DNA of 64,000 bases from JAIQET01 sp035542575 (GCA_035542575.1 DATKLE010000068.1:1-64000), one strand, 5' to 3'; shown: positions 25,713-34,301, counted from the first letter of the stretch. Notes: a model not told the origin generated them from the sequence alone. A program made the numbers and translations.

Positions 25713-26585
25713 TTAGGTTTTGCCGTCCAGGTACTTCCCCAAGATGAGTTTCAGTTTCTCGCGCGCAGCCGGCGGAATCTTGTCGCGTTCGGTAATGATG
25801 GCGTGGGCCAGCGCCGCGCCGCACTTGCAGGACCGGCCTTTCGGTATGGCGGCCACCGTGGCCCGCACTACGTTGCAGGCGTTCTCCGCATTCTTCAGCA
25901 GCACAGCCACGATCTGGTCCACCGTCACCGAATCGTGTTGCGGATGCCAGCAGTCGTAATCCGTCACCATGGCCACGGTCACGTAGCACATCTCCGCCTC
26001 GCGGGCCAGCTTGGCTTCCTGCAGGTTGGTCATGCCGATGACGTCCATGCCCCAGCTGCGGTAGAGATTCGATTCCGCCTTGGTGGAAAACTGCGGCCCT
26101 TCAATGCAAAGGTAAGTGCCGCCGTGCTTGCCGTTCACGCCCGACTTCTTGCAGGCCGCTTCGACGACTCTGGCGAGTTCCGGACAGATGGGATCGGCGA
26201 AGGCAACATGCGCCACCACACCTTCCCCGAAGAACGTATCCACGCGATGCCGGGTGCGATCGACGAACTGGTCCGGAATCACGAAGTCCAGCGGCTTGTG
26301 CTCTTCTTTCAGTGATCCAACCGCAGAAATGGAGACGATGCGCTCCACCCCAAGTTGCTTAAAGCCGTGAATGTTGGCGCGAAAATTGAGCTCCGTCGGA
26401 AGTATGCGGTGGCCTCGTCCGTGGCGCGCCAGAAAGGCGACCTTCCGACCTTCCAGAGTGCCCAACACATAAGCGTCTGAAGGATCGCCAAACGGGGTCT
26501 GCTGGCGAACTTCCCTGACCCCGGTCAAACCCGGCATGGAATACAAACCACTGCCGCCGATAATGCCTATCTCCGAGCTGGACAA
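25713..26585 (-). CDS. mtnP: S-methyl-5'-thioadenosine phosphorylase
   Basis: 290 aa from a TTG at 26585, chosen because GGGAGAG is five bases upstream and the frame begins SSSEIGIIGGSGLY. Another TTG at 26627 is possible. Motifs: GGSGLYSMPG, ARHGRGHRILPTELNFRANI, CIEGPQFSTKAES and MTNLQEAKLAREAEMCY. The enzyme splits methylthioadenosine into adenine and methylthioribose-1-phosphate in methionine salvage. Purine nucleoside phosphorylase is a second possibility. It is the first gene of the minus-strand block. Confidence 0.88.
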   Translation of the reverse strand: MSSSEIGIIGGSGLYSMPGLTGVREVRQQTPFGDPSDAYVLGTLEGRKVAFLARHGRGHRILPTELNFRANIHGFKQLGVERIVSISAVGSLKEEHKPLDFVIPDQFVDRTRHRVDTFFGEGVVAHVAFADPICPELARVVEAACKKSGVNGKHGGTYLCIEGPQFSTKAESNLYRSWGMDVIGMTNLQEAKLAREAEMCYVTVAMVTDYDCWHPQHDSVTVDQIVAVLLKNAENACNVVRATVAAIPKGRSCKCGAALAHAIITERDKIPPAAREKLKLILGKYLDGKT

Positions 26586-26667
26586 GAATCTCTCCCGACT
26601 GAGAACTGGGAACTGGTGATTATACAAAAGCGCTTCAGGCAGACTGTCGGCTCCGCGTTCCAGCCGC

Positions 26668-26673
26668 TACAAT
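26668..26673 (+). promoter_or_regulatory. candidate -10 box for the gene at 26680
   Basis: TACAAT lies six bases before the ATG. With transcription starting about 7 bases after the box, the message would be nearly leaderless. Confidence 0.35.
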
Positions 26674-26679
26674 CTCCCT

Positions 26680-27933
26680 ATGAAGCGAGCCGCCGCATTT
26701 ATCCTTGTGTGCCTAAGCGCCTGTCTGGTTTTCGCTCAAACCCAGCCCAACTCGGCCACCGTTCCCATCACGCTCGACCACAATCGCATCATCATTGATG
26801 TCCGCTTTCCCTTGCCTGATGGCAGCACCAAACGCGTTCGAGCCTGGCTGGACAACGGAAACCCGGATATGTGGATCACCGGGGAGCTGGCCAAGAAACT
26901 GGGACTGGAAATCTCCGGCGAAATCAAGGATACGCCGTTTGGCAGGGAGCAGACCTCCGCAGTGCCAAGTGTCTTGCTCGTCGGAGGGATGGCGCTGCAC
27001 GCTACCGGTCTGAAACAGGTGCAAGTGGTGCTGGACCGCGACAGCATCGGCCCCGGAATGAGCGCGGAAATCAACCTGCCGTCCAGTGTGCTGCGCAATT
27101 ACGACATCCTGGTGGACTATCTCAACCGCGAGCTGACCATTGCCGTCCCCGGCGCGCTGCGCTTCAAGGGCACCGCGGCGAAAGTTTCCGTCAATCCCGA
27201 GAACGCGCTGATTCAGCTTCCAGCGCGGATCGCAGGCGAGGACGTCAATCTGGGGCTCGATCTGGGCGCAAGTTTCGGGCTGATCTCCGAAAATCTGATC
27301 ACGAAGTTGCGCCAAGCGCATCCGCTCTGGCCGCACATGACCGGGGCCGTGGGACCTGCGAACCTCTGGGGCATGCCGGAGGAAGCGCATTGGGGGTTGC
27401 TGCGCATCCCCAGCATGCAATATGGCGGTGTCCGGCTCACTGATGTTGGCGTGGCGTCGTTCTCCAGGGAGATCATGGACTGGTTTGAGAAACGGGCAGG
27501 CATGCACACAGCGGGATTGATTGGCGCCAACGCGCTGCTCAACTACCGTGTGGGCATTGATTACGCGCACAGCACCGTGTACTTCGAACAGACCGCGAAA
27601 CAGCGCCCGCCTGAGATGGACGTGGTCGGCCTGACCCTGCGTCCCGAGCCCGATGGACGGTACAGCGTGATTGGCGTTGCGGATTTTGATGGCAAGCCGT
27701 CTGTGGCGGAGGTGGAACCAGGCGATGTGCTGGTCGCAATCGACAAAGTCCCGGCCAAGGGCGGCACGATGGGGCAGGTGTGGTCTTTGCTGAGCGGCAG
27801 TCCTGGCGAGACGCGCACCTTGACCCTTGATCGCGACGGCAAGCGATTCAGCGTGAAGGCGACGGTGCACCGGTTTCTTAGTGCGAGCGTAACAACCGCG
27901 AGGAAGTCAAAGGCGCAAAAAGCGCCGAAGTAG
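26680..27933 (+). CDS. aspartic-protease-like protein with PDZ domain
   Basis: 417 aa. A signal peptide (MKRAAAFILVCLSACLVFAQ) precedes two retropepsin-like half domains (RAWLDNGNPDMWI at about 65-77 and LGLDLGASFGLI near 190-201) and a C-terminal PDZ (PSVAEVEPGDVLVAIDKVPA, 348-367). Each half has an aspartate where the family has D-T/S-G, but the following residues are NG and LG, so proteolysis is uncertain. It is probably periplasmic. The downstream zinc peptidase gene converges with a 4-bp gap. Confidence 0.8.
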   Translation: MKRAAAFILVCLSACLVFAQTQPNSATVPITLDHNRIIIDVRFPLPDGSTKRVRAWLDNGNPDMWITGELAKKLGLEISGEIKDTPFGREQTSAVPSVLLVGGMALHATGLKQVQVVLDRDSIGPGMSAEINLPSSVLRNYDILVDYLNRELTIAVPGALRFKGTAAKVSVNPENALIQLPARIAGEDVNLGLDLGASFGLISENLITKLRQAHPLWPHMTGAVGPANLWGMPEEAHWGLLRIPSMQYGGVRLTDVGVASFSREIMDWFEKRAGMHTAGLIGANALLNYRVGIDYAHSTVYFEQTAKQRPPEMDVVGLTLRPEPDGRYSVIGVADFDGKPSVAEVEPGDVLVAIDKVPAKGGTMGQVWSLLSGSPGETRTLTLDRDGKRFSVKATVHRFLSASVTTARKSKAQKAPK

Positions 27934-27937
27934 GTCC

Positions 27938-29485
27938 TTACTTTACGGCTGCCGTCGCCGGTTCAAACACGTCCCGCTCCAGCTTGTCCGCCGTGCTCTG
28001 ATCCAGGCTTTCCGTCACCAACACCGTGTCTCCTTCCACTTCGATCACGACCGGGCCCTCTTCAGTGAGCCAGGTGTGCTTGCCGACCAGGGTCTGCAGC
28101 GCTCCGAGGTCGAGTTCTGCATCTTTCGACCCATCCTGAACTTCGTAGACGCGCCGATAACGTTTGAGGAGCGACTTGGCGTAGATCGCCGCAAACTCAG
28201 CCGCATGTTCTACGGTTGACCACCGCGAGACGTAGAGTAATCCCAGCGGCGCCGACGTGTCGCCCTTGGGCCGCGCCGCGTAGTAGTAGCCTCCGCGCCA
28301 GTGTGGATAGAGCCTCCGCGACGCTTCCACACCGGCATACTGGTCCACCAGAAGCGCGGCGTCGAACTCTCCTACCCCGCCGATGTCGAAGCGGTCGTAG
28401 TTCTTGAACGCCGCTGCGAAGTCGGGCAGGCGCATGGGCGTAATATGCTCCCCGGAGAGATAGGTCTTGGGCTCCATGATTTGCCGTGTGGTATGCGGGG
28501 GATTCGCAAACACCCCTGAAAAGGCCTTCTGCTTCCCCCCGCTCGTCAGCAACTCCACCTCGAAGTCCACTCCGTAGCGGTAGGGAAAGGTGAGCGCTTC
28601 CCGGAGATAGATTGGGGCATTGTGGAACTCAATCGCGTCCGGAGTACCTACCAGCATCCCCTCCTTCAGTTTGTCCAACAATTCCCTGGAATTGGCCAGC
28701 GTCTGTCCCGAGGGGGCAAGCAGATAATCCAGCATGACGGCCATTGCCTGCCCTTCCACCACCGCTTGCCGCGCGGTATTGATTTCGTCATTCTCAATGT
28801 CTTCGGGTGTCGGCTGCTTCTTGTTGGCCAAGTCGGCGTCGCCGGCCTTCATCCATTGCTCCAGTCCGAACGACTGGTCTTGCAGCGCGTGCGTCAACTC
28901 GTGCGCCATCACGGGGCGCTGCTGTTCCGCCTCGAGCCAGTCGAGCAGGTTGACTGTCTTAGTCTTGGGATCGTAGTAGCCCGCCACCTGCTCCTTTAGC
29001 AGCGCGACTAGAAAGGTCTCCAGATTGAAGTCGCGCGGCAACAGGCCAAATTTCTTCAGCACCAGCTCGGACCGCCGCAGGCGCTGCGCGTCCTTGTCGT
29101 CCGACATGTTCTTCTGCAGGTAGGCCTCGACTTCGTCCCGGCTGGTCAGCCGTTTCTTCACTTCCCGTTTGATGGGCAAACCCGTGTCCTGGCTGGCAAA
29201 CTTCAAAATCTCATCCACCGAGCGGAAGAGTTCTTCCGCCTCTTTCGGGGAAATCTTGCGTTCCGCCGGTGTGGCGCGGGCGCCGTCTCCCGCAGCCGCT
29301 TGAGGTTGCGGAGGCTGGCCGTTTTCGTCAGGCGCCCTTTGCTGTTGCGGCAGCGGAGCCGGTTGAGTTGGCGGCTGCGCGGGCGTTTGCCCCCAACCGA
29401 ATGCCCCCAGCAGGAGCAATAGGACCACCCAACCTGTGGAAAGCCGCAACCCCAATTTCCTATAAAATTCCCTGGATTCCGCCAT
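27938..29485 (-). CDS. exported HEXXH zinc metallopeptidase-like protein
   Basis: 515 aa from the ATG at 29485. A hydrophobic N-terminal segment (WVVLLLLLGAFGWGQ) is followed by a Pro/Gln-rich linker and a soluble domain with HELTH at about 195-199 (AHELTHALQD), a gluzincin-type zinc site; the third ligand cannot be fixed by eye. The C-terminal part has an ALTFPYRYGVDFEVELL block. The family is unnamed to me. An in-frame TTG twelve codons in (AGGAAATTGGGG upstream) would be a good alternative start and would move it away from the divergent TPR gene. Confidence 0.75.
   Translation of the reverse strand: MAESREFYRKLGLRLSTGWVVLLLLLGAFGWGQTPAQPPTQPAPLPQQQRAPDENGQPPQPQAAAGDGARATPAERKISPKEAEELFRSVDEILKFASQDTGLPIKREVKKRLTSRDEVEAYLQKNMSDDKDAQRLRRSELVLKKFGLLPRDFNLETFLVALLKEQVAGYYDPKTKTVNLLDWLEAEQQRPVMAHELTHALQDQSFGLEQWMKAGDADLANKKQPTPEDIENDEINTARQAVVEGQAMAVMLDYLLAPSGQTLANSRELLDKLKEGMLVGTPDAIEFHNAPIYLREALTFPYRYGVDFEVELLTSGGKQKAFSGVFANPPHTTRQIMEPKTYLSGEHITPMRLPDFAAAFKNYDRFDIGGVGEFDAALLVDQYAGVEASRRLYPHWRGGYYYAARPKGDTSAPLGLLYVSRWSTVEHAAEFAAIYAKSLLKRYRRVYEVQDGSKDAELDLGALQTLVGKHTWLTEEGPVVIEVEGDTVLVTESLDQSTADKLERDVFEPATAAVK
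29461..29468 (+). promoter_or_regulatory. candidate -10 for the TPR gene, inside the divergent gene
   Basis: TATAAAAT about 28 bases before the ATG at 29496. It would lie in the 5' coding region of the opposite gene. No good -35 was seen. Confidence 0.3.
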
Positions 29486-29495
29486 CGCGCCCCTT

Positions 29496-29981
29496 ATGTC
29501 CGAAACCGATCCACGCCAGACCGCCGCCGAGTGCTTCCGCAAAGCTTACGAGCTGCAGATGTCCGGCGACTATCAGCAGGCCATTGAGTTCTATACCCGC
29601 TCCATCCAGGCCTTCCCCACCGCCGAGGCCTACACCTTCCGCGGTTGGACGTACTCCTTCCTCGGCGACTACGACCGCGCCATCGCCGAGTGCCTGGAAG
29701 CCATCAAAGTTGATCCGGAATTTGGCAATCCTTACAACGATATCGGGGCTTATCTGATTGAACAAGAAAAATGGGAGGACGCGATTCCGTGGCTTAAGAA
29801 GGCGATGGTGGCGAAGCGGTATGAGGCACGCTGCTATCCCCACTTCAATCTGGGGCGGGTGTACGAACACCAGCACCTGTGGCAGCAGGCCAAGGAATGC
29901 TACGCCCAGGCGTTTGCAATGGACCGCAGGTACGCGGCGGCGCTGGCGGGAATGCGAAGGTTAAGGGCGATGTTCAACTAG
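29496..29981 (+). CDS. TPR-repeat protein
   Basis: 161 aa, soluble, with three to four tetratricopeptide repeats: QTAAECFRKAYELQMSGDYQ, AEAYTFRGWTYSFLGDYDRA, GNPYNDIGAYLIEQEKWEDA and a final ARCYPHFNLGRVYEHQHLWQ. TPR domains bind partner proteins. It starts only 10 bases from the divergent zinc-peptidase start, so its promoter probably overlaps that gene; a TATAAAAT at 29461-29468 is a candidate -10. Confidence 0.85.
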   Translation: MSETDPRQTAAECFRKAYELQMSGDYQQAIEFYTRSIQAFPTAEAYTFRGWTYSFLGDYDRAIAECLEAIKVDPEFGNPYNDIGAYLIEQEKWEDAIPWLKKAMVAKRYEARCYPHFNLGRVYEHQHLWQQAKECYAQAFAMDRRYAAALAGMRRLRAMFN

Positions 29982-30081
29982 GCCACTCTTCAACAGATCA
30001 CTTGTTGCGGAAATCCGCGCTGAGTTGTGAGCATCATCACATATTCACCGCCGGACCCCATCGACAATCAGACTGCTTGCA

Positions 30082-30115
30082 CCACCGTGGAAGCGCCCGG
30101 CTTCCAGCCGGGCGA
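30082..30115. repeat. left 34-bp terminal inverted repeat of the RAYT unit
   Basis: This is an exact inverted copy of 30630-30663. It contains the internal palindrome GCCCGGC-TTCCA-GCCGGGC. Confidence 0.9.
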
Positions 30116-30135
30116 AAAAGCGAGAAGCACAGGAG

Positions 30136-30150
30136 GCGGCTTTCAGCCGC
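30136..30150. repeat. inner REP hairpin before the RAYT gene
   Basis: GCGGC-TTTCA-GCCGC, ending six bases before the RAYT ATG. A related hairpin overlaps the 3' end of the gene in opposite orientation. Confidence 0.6.
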
Positions 30151-30156
30151 TGTGGC

Positions 30157-30618
30157 ATGGACTTTCCGGAACGCATATTCTTCGTCACGACTGTGACGGC
30201 AGGACGCAAACCTCTCTTCTGCTATGAACGCTCCGCGAGGTTATTTCTCGACACCCTGTTCGGTCATCGCGAACGTGGAATCTTTCTGCTTCATGAATTC
30301 GTAGTCATGCCAGACCATGTCCACTTGATCCTCGCTCCCACGCCCACGCTTTTGCTGGAGCGCTCAGTGCAGTTCATCAAAGGAGGATATTCCCATCGCT
30401 ACATGAAGGAGACGGGATCGCGGGCTGAGATTTGGGAGCGCAGCTTCACCAACCACGGCATTCGCGATTGGGATGACTATGAGAAGCATCGGCGGTATGT
30501 CCATCTCAATCCGGTGCGGGCCGGGTTAGTGGAAGCGGCACAGGACTACTCGTATTGCTCCGCGCATCTTGGCTTCTTGCTTGATGCCTCGCCCCAGCGG
30601 CTGAAGCCGGTCGCATAA
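30157..30618 (+). CDS. REP-associated tyrosine transposase (Y1/HUH, RAYT)
   Basis: 153 aa. The HUH metal site is in MPDHVHLIL, and the catalytic Tyr is probably in KGGYSHRYM; RRYVHLNPVRAGLV is the typical C-terminal block. It nicks and joins single-stranded DNA at hairpins. It lies between perfect 34-bp inverted repeats (30082-30115 and 30630-30663), with smaller GCGGC-TTTCA-GCCGC hairpins inside (30136-30150). The 3' end of the gene itself runs through a CAGCGGCTGAAGCCG hairpin, giving the tail PQRLKPVA. Confidence 0.9.
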   Translation: MDFPERIFFVTTVTAGRKPLFCYERSARLFLDTLFGHRERGIFLLHEFVVMPDHVHLILAPTPTLLLERSVQFIKGGYSHRYMKETGSRAEIWERSFTNHGIRDWDDYEKHRRYVHLNPVRAGLVEAAQDYSYCSAHLGFLLDASPQRLKPVA

Positions 30619-30629
30619 GGGATATCGTG

Positions 30630-30663
30630 TCGCCCGGCTGGAAGCCGGGCGCTTCCACGGTGG
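30630..30663. repeat. right 34-bp terminal inverted repeat of the RAYT unit
   Basis: Exact inverted copy of 30082-30115; identity ends on both sides at these coordinates. Confidence 0.9.
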
Positions 30664-30683
30664 CACACGCATTTCCGGTAACC

Positions 30684-31757
30684 CTAGAGTTTACCGCGCA
30701 CTCGCTTCGCCACCCACTCCCCCGCTTCCTGCGTCCCCAGCGTTCCGCCGATGTCCTGGGTGGCCTTCTTCTGCCGCACGGCCTCGAGTACGGCGGCCTC
30801 GATCTTCGCGGCTTCCCCGGCCAGTCCCAGATGGTTGAGCATCATCGCTGCCGTCAGAATCGCCCCGAACGGATTGGCCATGTTCTTCCCCGAAATCGTC
30901 GGCGCTGATCCGTGCACCGGCTCGAACATCGAGGTCTTCCCGGGATGAATATTCCCGCTGGCGGCCATGCCCAGTCCGCCCTGCAATCCTGCCGCCAGAT
31001 CGGTGATGATGTCGCCAAACATGTTGTTGGTGACGATTACGTCGAACTGCCGGGGATCGCGCACCATCTGCATGCAGAGCGCGTCGACGTACATGTGCTC
31101 GGCGGTGATCTGCGGATATTCGCGGCTGACCTCGTGGAACACTCTCTGCCACAAGCCGCCCGCATGGGTCATGGCGTTCGACTTGTCGCACATCAGCACC
31201 TTGCGGCGCGGCGAGCCGTCTTGCTTCTTGTGGCGCTCGCAATACTCGAACGCATAACGGATGATCCGCTCCACGCCTTTGCGGGTGTTGATGTCTTCCT
31301 GAATGGCAACTTCATCGGGCGTGCCCAGCTTGAAGACCCCGCCGGCGTCGGTGTACACGCCCTCGGTGTTTTCGCGGACCACGACAAAATCAACATCCTT
31401 GGGCGCGACCCCCTTCAAGGGACACAGACCCGAATCCAGCAGGCGCACTGGGCGCACGTTGGCGTACAGGTCCATCTTGAAGCGCATGCCCAGCAGGATT
31501 TCCTTGGCGTGAATATTCGTCTTCACCCGCGGGTCTCCGAACGCCCCCACCAGGATGGCGTCAAAGTCACGGCCCAGCATGGTGAAGCCATCGGGGGGAA
31601 CGGTCACGCCGTCTTGCAGGTAGCGCTCGGCACCCCAATCAAACTCACTCAGCTCCACCGGTGCTCCGGTGGTCTCGACGACTTTGACGGCGACGGGGAT
31701 GACCTCGCGCCCGATGCCGTCACCGGGAATAATGGCAATCCGCTTCTTCGAACTCAT
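30684..31757 (-). CDS. leuB: 3-isopropylmalate dehydrogenase family protein
   Basis: 357 aa, the LeuB/isocitrate dehydrogenase family. IPGDGIG near the start, RENTEGVYTDAGG in the middle (the serine-to-loop region), KSNAMTHAGGLW and the NAD-binding FEPVHGSAP and NPFGAILTAAMML blocks are typical. The enzyme oxidatively decarboxylates 3-isopropylmalate in leucine synthesis; a tartrate/malate-type dehydrogenase cannot be excluded, since REN replaces the usual RELTGG. No leuA, leuC or leuD is in the window. Confidence 0.85.
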   Translation of the reverse strand: MSSKKRIAIIPGDGIGREVIPVAVKVVETTGAPVELSEFDWGAERYLQDGVTVPPDGFTMLGRDFDAILVGAFGDPRVKTNIHAKEILLGMRFKMDLYANVRPVRLLDSGLCPLKGVAPKDVDFVVVRENTEGVYTDAGGVFKLGTPDEVAIQEDINTRKGVERIIRYAFEYCERHKKQDGSPRRKVLMCDKSNAMTHAGGLWQRVFHEVSREYPQITAEHMYVDALCMQMVRDPRQFDVIVTNNMFGDIITDLAAGLQGGLGMAASGNIHPGKTSMFEPVHGSAPTISGKNMANPFGAILTAAMMLNHLGLAGEAAKIEAAVLEAVRQKKATQDIGGTLGTQEAGEWVAKRVRGKL

Positions 31758-31874
31758 CGGGGAGAAGATAACAGAAGTTGCGGTACCGAGTACCGAGTTG
31801 CGAGCAGCGAGCTCCAGTCCGTCTATATTGGCGTCGTCCTAAGCCGCACTGCGGCCGCCCCCGCAACCCTTGGT

Positions 31875-31880
31875 TATAAT
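31875..31880 (+). promoter_or_regulatory. candidate -10 box for ygfZ
   Basis: A perfect TATAAT ends 13 bases before the ygfZ ATG; AAAAGG at 31882-31887 is the ribosome site. No clear -35. Confidence 0.45.
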
Positions 31881-31893
31881 TAAAAGGTTGCCC

Positions 31894-32925
31894 ATGACTC
31901 CGACAGCACTCCATGACAAAGTGGGACCGAGTCGCAGCGATTTCGGTGACATTAGCGCCGAATTTCACGCCTTGCTCTCCGAGTGCGGCGTCTACGGCCT
32001 TGGCGGGCGGGCCAAGATCGCGGTGACCGGCGCCGACCGGGTGCGCTGGCTGAATGGCATGATCACCAATAACATCCGGGACCTGGCCGCCGGTCGCGGC
32101 GTGTATGCCTTCCTGCTCAATCCTCAGGGGCACATTTTGGCCGACATGTACGCCTTCAATCATGGCGATTCCCTGCTGGTGGATACCGATCAATCCCAGC
32201 TGGAAAAAGTCCTGCAGGTGTTCGATCGCTACATCATCATGGACGACGTGCAAGTCGCCACCCTCAGTGACCAGCTGACCGCGCTCGGGGTGACGGGGCC
32301 AAGAGCGCGGGAAGTTATGCAGTCGGCCGGATTCGAAGTCCCGGCCCTCACTCCGCTCCAGTTTGCCGACCTGACGTGGCAGGGAACGGGCGTGACTCTC
32401 GTCCGCGGCGACAATCCGGCGGTCGAGTCCTGGGAACTTTGGCTGGCGCCGGCCAATGCCACCACACTCTGGCAAGCCTTGGTTCGCGCGGCGGCCCGGC
32501 CCGTGGGCAGCTCTGCGCTCGAACTGCTGCGCATCGCGTCGGGCATTCCCCGCTACGGCCAGGACATCCGCGAGCGCGACTTGCCGCAAGAGACGGAGCA
32601 GCAGCGCGCCCTGCACTTCAGCAAGGGATGCTATATCGGGCAGGAGATCGTGGAACGCATACGCTCCCGCGGCCAGGTGCATCGCAAGTTCACCGGCTTC
32701 GAGGTTCAAGGCGCGCTGCCTGCGCCTGGATCCAGTATCCAGGCAGGCGGCAAGGACGTAGGAGAGATCACCAGCGCTGCTTCCCTGCCCACACGGAGCG
32801 GTGAGCGGACCGTCGCGCTCGGCTACATCCGCCGCGAAATCGCAAGTCCGGGCAAAGAAGTCGAGGCCAACGGCGCCCGGCTCAAGCTCACCGAATTGCC
32901 ATTTGCCGAAGTCTTCCAGCCGTGA
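31894..32925 (+). CDS. ygfZ: YgfZ/GcvT folate-binding protein (tRNA-modifying/Fe-S repair)
   Basis: 343 aa from the ATG at 31894. The signature KGC-YIGQE lies at about 244-252 (SKGCYIGQEIVERI), with Cys246 in the family's folate/Fe-S motif. The N-terminal part (GADRVRWLNGMITNNIRDL) is the GcvT-like domain. YgfZ is a folate-dependent protein needed for Fe-S enzyme maturation (in E. coli for MiaB). It heads a run with DUF1844, MBL and P450 genes. Confidence 0.9.
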   Translation: MTPTALHDKVGPSRSDFGDISAEFHALLSECGVYGLGGRAKIAVTGADRVRWLNGMITNNIRDLAAGRGVYAFLLNPQGHILADMYAFNHGDSLLVDTDQSQLEKVLQVFDRYIIMDDVQVATLSDQLTALGVTGPRAREVMQSAGFEVPALTPLQFADLTWQGTGVTLVRGDNPAVESWELWLAPANATTLWQALVRAAARPVGSSALELLRIASGIPRYGQDIRERDLPQETEQQRALHFSKGCYIGQEIVERIRSRGQVHRKFTGFEVQGALPAPGSSIQAGGKDVGEITSAASLPTRSGERTVALGYIRREIASPGKEVEANGARLKLTELPFAEVFQP

Positions 32926-32934
32926 GGAACCACT

Positions 32935-33504
32935 ATGCCTGAAAAGAAACAGGACAGCTTCACTGTAACGGACCGGCGCCTGTTCACACCTGAGGGTGAG
33001 CTGCGCAAAGACGCTGCCGAAGAAGAGTCTCCAGCCTCCCGGCCTGCGCCGCAGGCGAGTTCTGCGGCTGCTTCTGCCACCCCGCACGCTTCCGCCGCGT
33101 CCGAAGCGCCGCCCGCGCCTACCGCCTCCGAGCAGCAGGAACAGGCCGATGCTTATCGCAAGTCGTCGAAAGATCTCGACCGGCGAGTGGAACTCGGCGG
33201 GCACTCCGCCAAAGATCTGGAAATGACCTTCGAGCGCTTCATGGCCTCGCTGTACATGACCGCCATGCTGCAGCTCGGGCTGATGCACGAAGAAGGCGGC
33301 CAGCCGCGCATTGATCTGATCGGCGCGCGCCAGACGATTGACACGCTCGGCCTACTTTCGGAGAAGACCCAGGGCAACCTCACCCCAGCCGAAGCCAACT
33401 TCCTGCAGAACTGTTTGTATGAGCTGCGCATGGCATACGTTGAGGTCACCAACGCGCTGGCGCACCCGCCGCAGGCCCCCGCCAAGGGCACAGGGACCAG
33501 CTAG
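32935..33504 (+). CDS. DUF1844 protein
   Basis: 189 aa. An acidic or charged N-terminus and an Ala/Pro-rich spacer (about 35-65) lead to the DUF1844 domain: FERFMASLYMTAMLQLGL, PRIDLIGARQTIDTLGLLSE, NFLQNCLYELRMAYVEVTNA. The family is found in Acidobacteriota, Deltaproteobacteria and planctomycete-type bacteria; function unknown. It starts nine bases after ygfZ and two bases before the MBL gene, so it is in the same operon. Confidence 0.88.
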   Translation: MPEKKQDSFTVTDRRLFTPEGELRKDAAEEESPASRPAPQASSAAASATPHASAASEAPPAPTASEQQEQADAYRKSSKDLDRRVELGGHSAKDLEMTFERFMASLYMTAMLQLGLMHEEGGQPRIDLIGARQTIDTLGLLSEKTQGNLTPAEANFLQNCLYELRMAYVEVTNALAHPPQAPAKGTGTS

Positions 33505-33506
33505 CG

Positions 33507-34277
33507 ATGAAGGCCACGCTCACGGTGCTGGGCAGCGGGACGTCTATGGGCGTGCCCACCATTGGCTGCGACTGCGCCGTATGCCAGTCTTCTGACCCGC
33601 GCGATCGCCGCACCCGGCCGTCCATCCTGGTCGAGTATGGCGGCAACACCGTGCTCATCGACACCACCCCCGATTTCCGCGAGCAAGCCATCCGCGAGCA
33701 AATCCGCAAGCTCGACGCCGTGCTCTACACCCACACCCACGCTGATCACATCCTGGGCATCGACGATCTGCGGCCACTCAGCTTCCGTCGTCCCAACAAG
33801 ATTCCGCTTTACGCCCGCCCGGAAGCTGCTGAGTTCCTGCGCACCATGTTTCGCTACATCTTCGAAGCCGACTACAAGTTTGGTGGTTTGGCGCAAGTGG
33901 AACTCAAGCCCATTAACGGTCCAGTCGAGCTGTTTGGCGCCCGCTTTGACCCGGTCAAGGTCATTCACGGCGACGCGGAAATCATTGGGTTTCGCTTCGG
34001 CGCGGCGGCCTACTTGACAGACTTCAGTGATGTCCCCGAAGAGTCATTCGCGCAGTTGCGGGACTTGGACATCCTGTTTCTGGATGCCCTGCGGCACAAG
34101 CCCCATCCCACGCACTCGACGGTGGACAATTCGCTGCGCATTGTGGAACGTGCAAAGCCCAAGCGGGCCTTCTTCACCCATATCTGTCACGACTTGCCGC
34201 ACGAGGCCACCAACGCCTTGTTGCCGCCGCACGTGCGGCTTTCCTACGACGGGATGAAGCTGGACTTTGAGATTTAG
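33507..34277 (+). CDS. metallo-beta-lactamase fold hydrolase, PhnP-like
   Basis: 256 aa. The zinc motif is HTHADH at 76-81; a CDCAVC cluster at 21-26 resembles the structural zinc site of PhnP-type phosphodiesterases. FRYI...YKFGGL, then LTDFSDVPEESF and HTHSTVDNSLR-type blocks follow (KPHPTHSTVDNSL). Probably a cyclic-phosphate or phosphodiester hydrolase; the substrate is not shown. It is packed between DUF1844 and the P450 gene. Confidence 0.88.
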   Translation: MKATLTVLGSGTSMGVPTIGCDCAVCQSSDPRDRRTRPSILVEYGGNTVLIDTTPDFREQAIREQIRKLDAVLYTHTHADHILGIDDLRPLSFRRPNKIPLYARPEAAEFLRTMFRYIFEADYKFGGLAQVELKPINGPVELFGARFDPVKVIHGDAEIIGFRFGAAAYLTDFSDVPEESFAQLRDLDILFLDALRHKPHPTHSTVDNSLRIVERAKPKRAFFTHICHDLPHEATNALLPPHVRLSYDGMKLDFEI

Positions 34278-34301
34278 CAGTTGATTGTCGAGCCCTGGGA
34301 A

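Noticed and set aside
31720..33288. 522-codon minus-strand frame over ygfZ and DUF1844
   Set aside because: The plus-strand genes carry recognisable domains; the frame is arginine/glycine-rich shadow.
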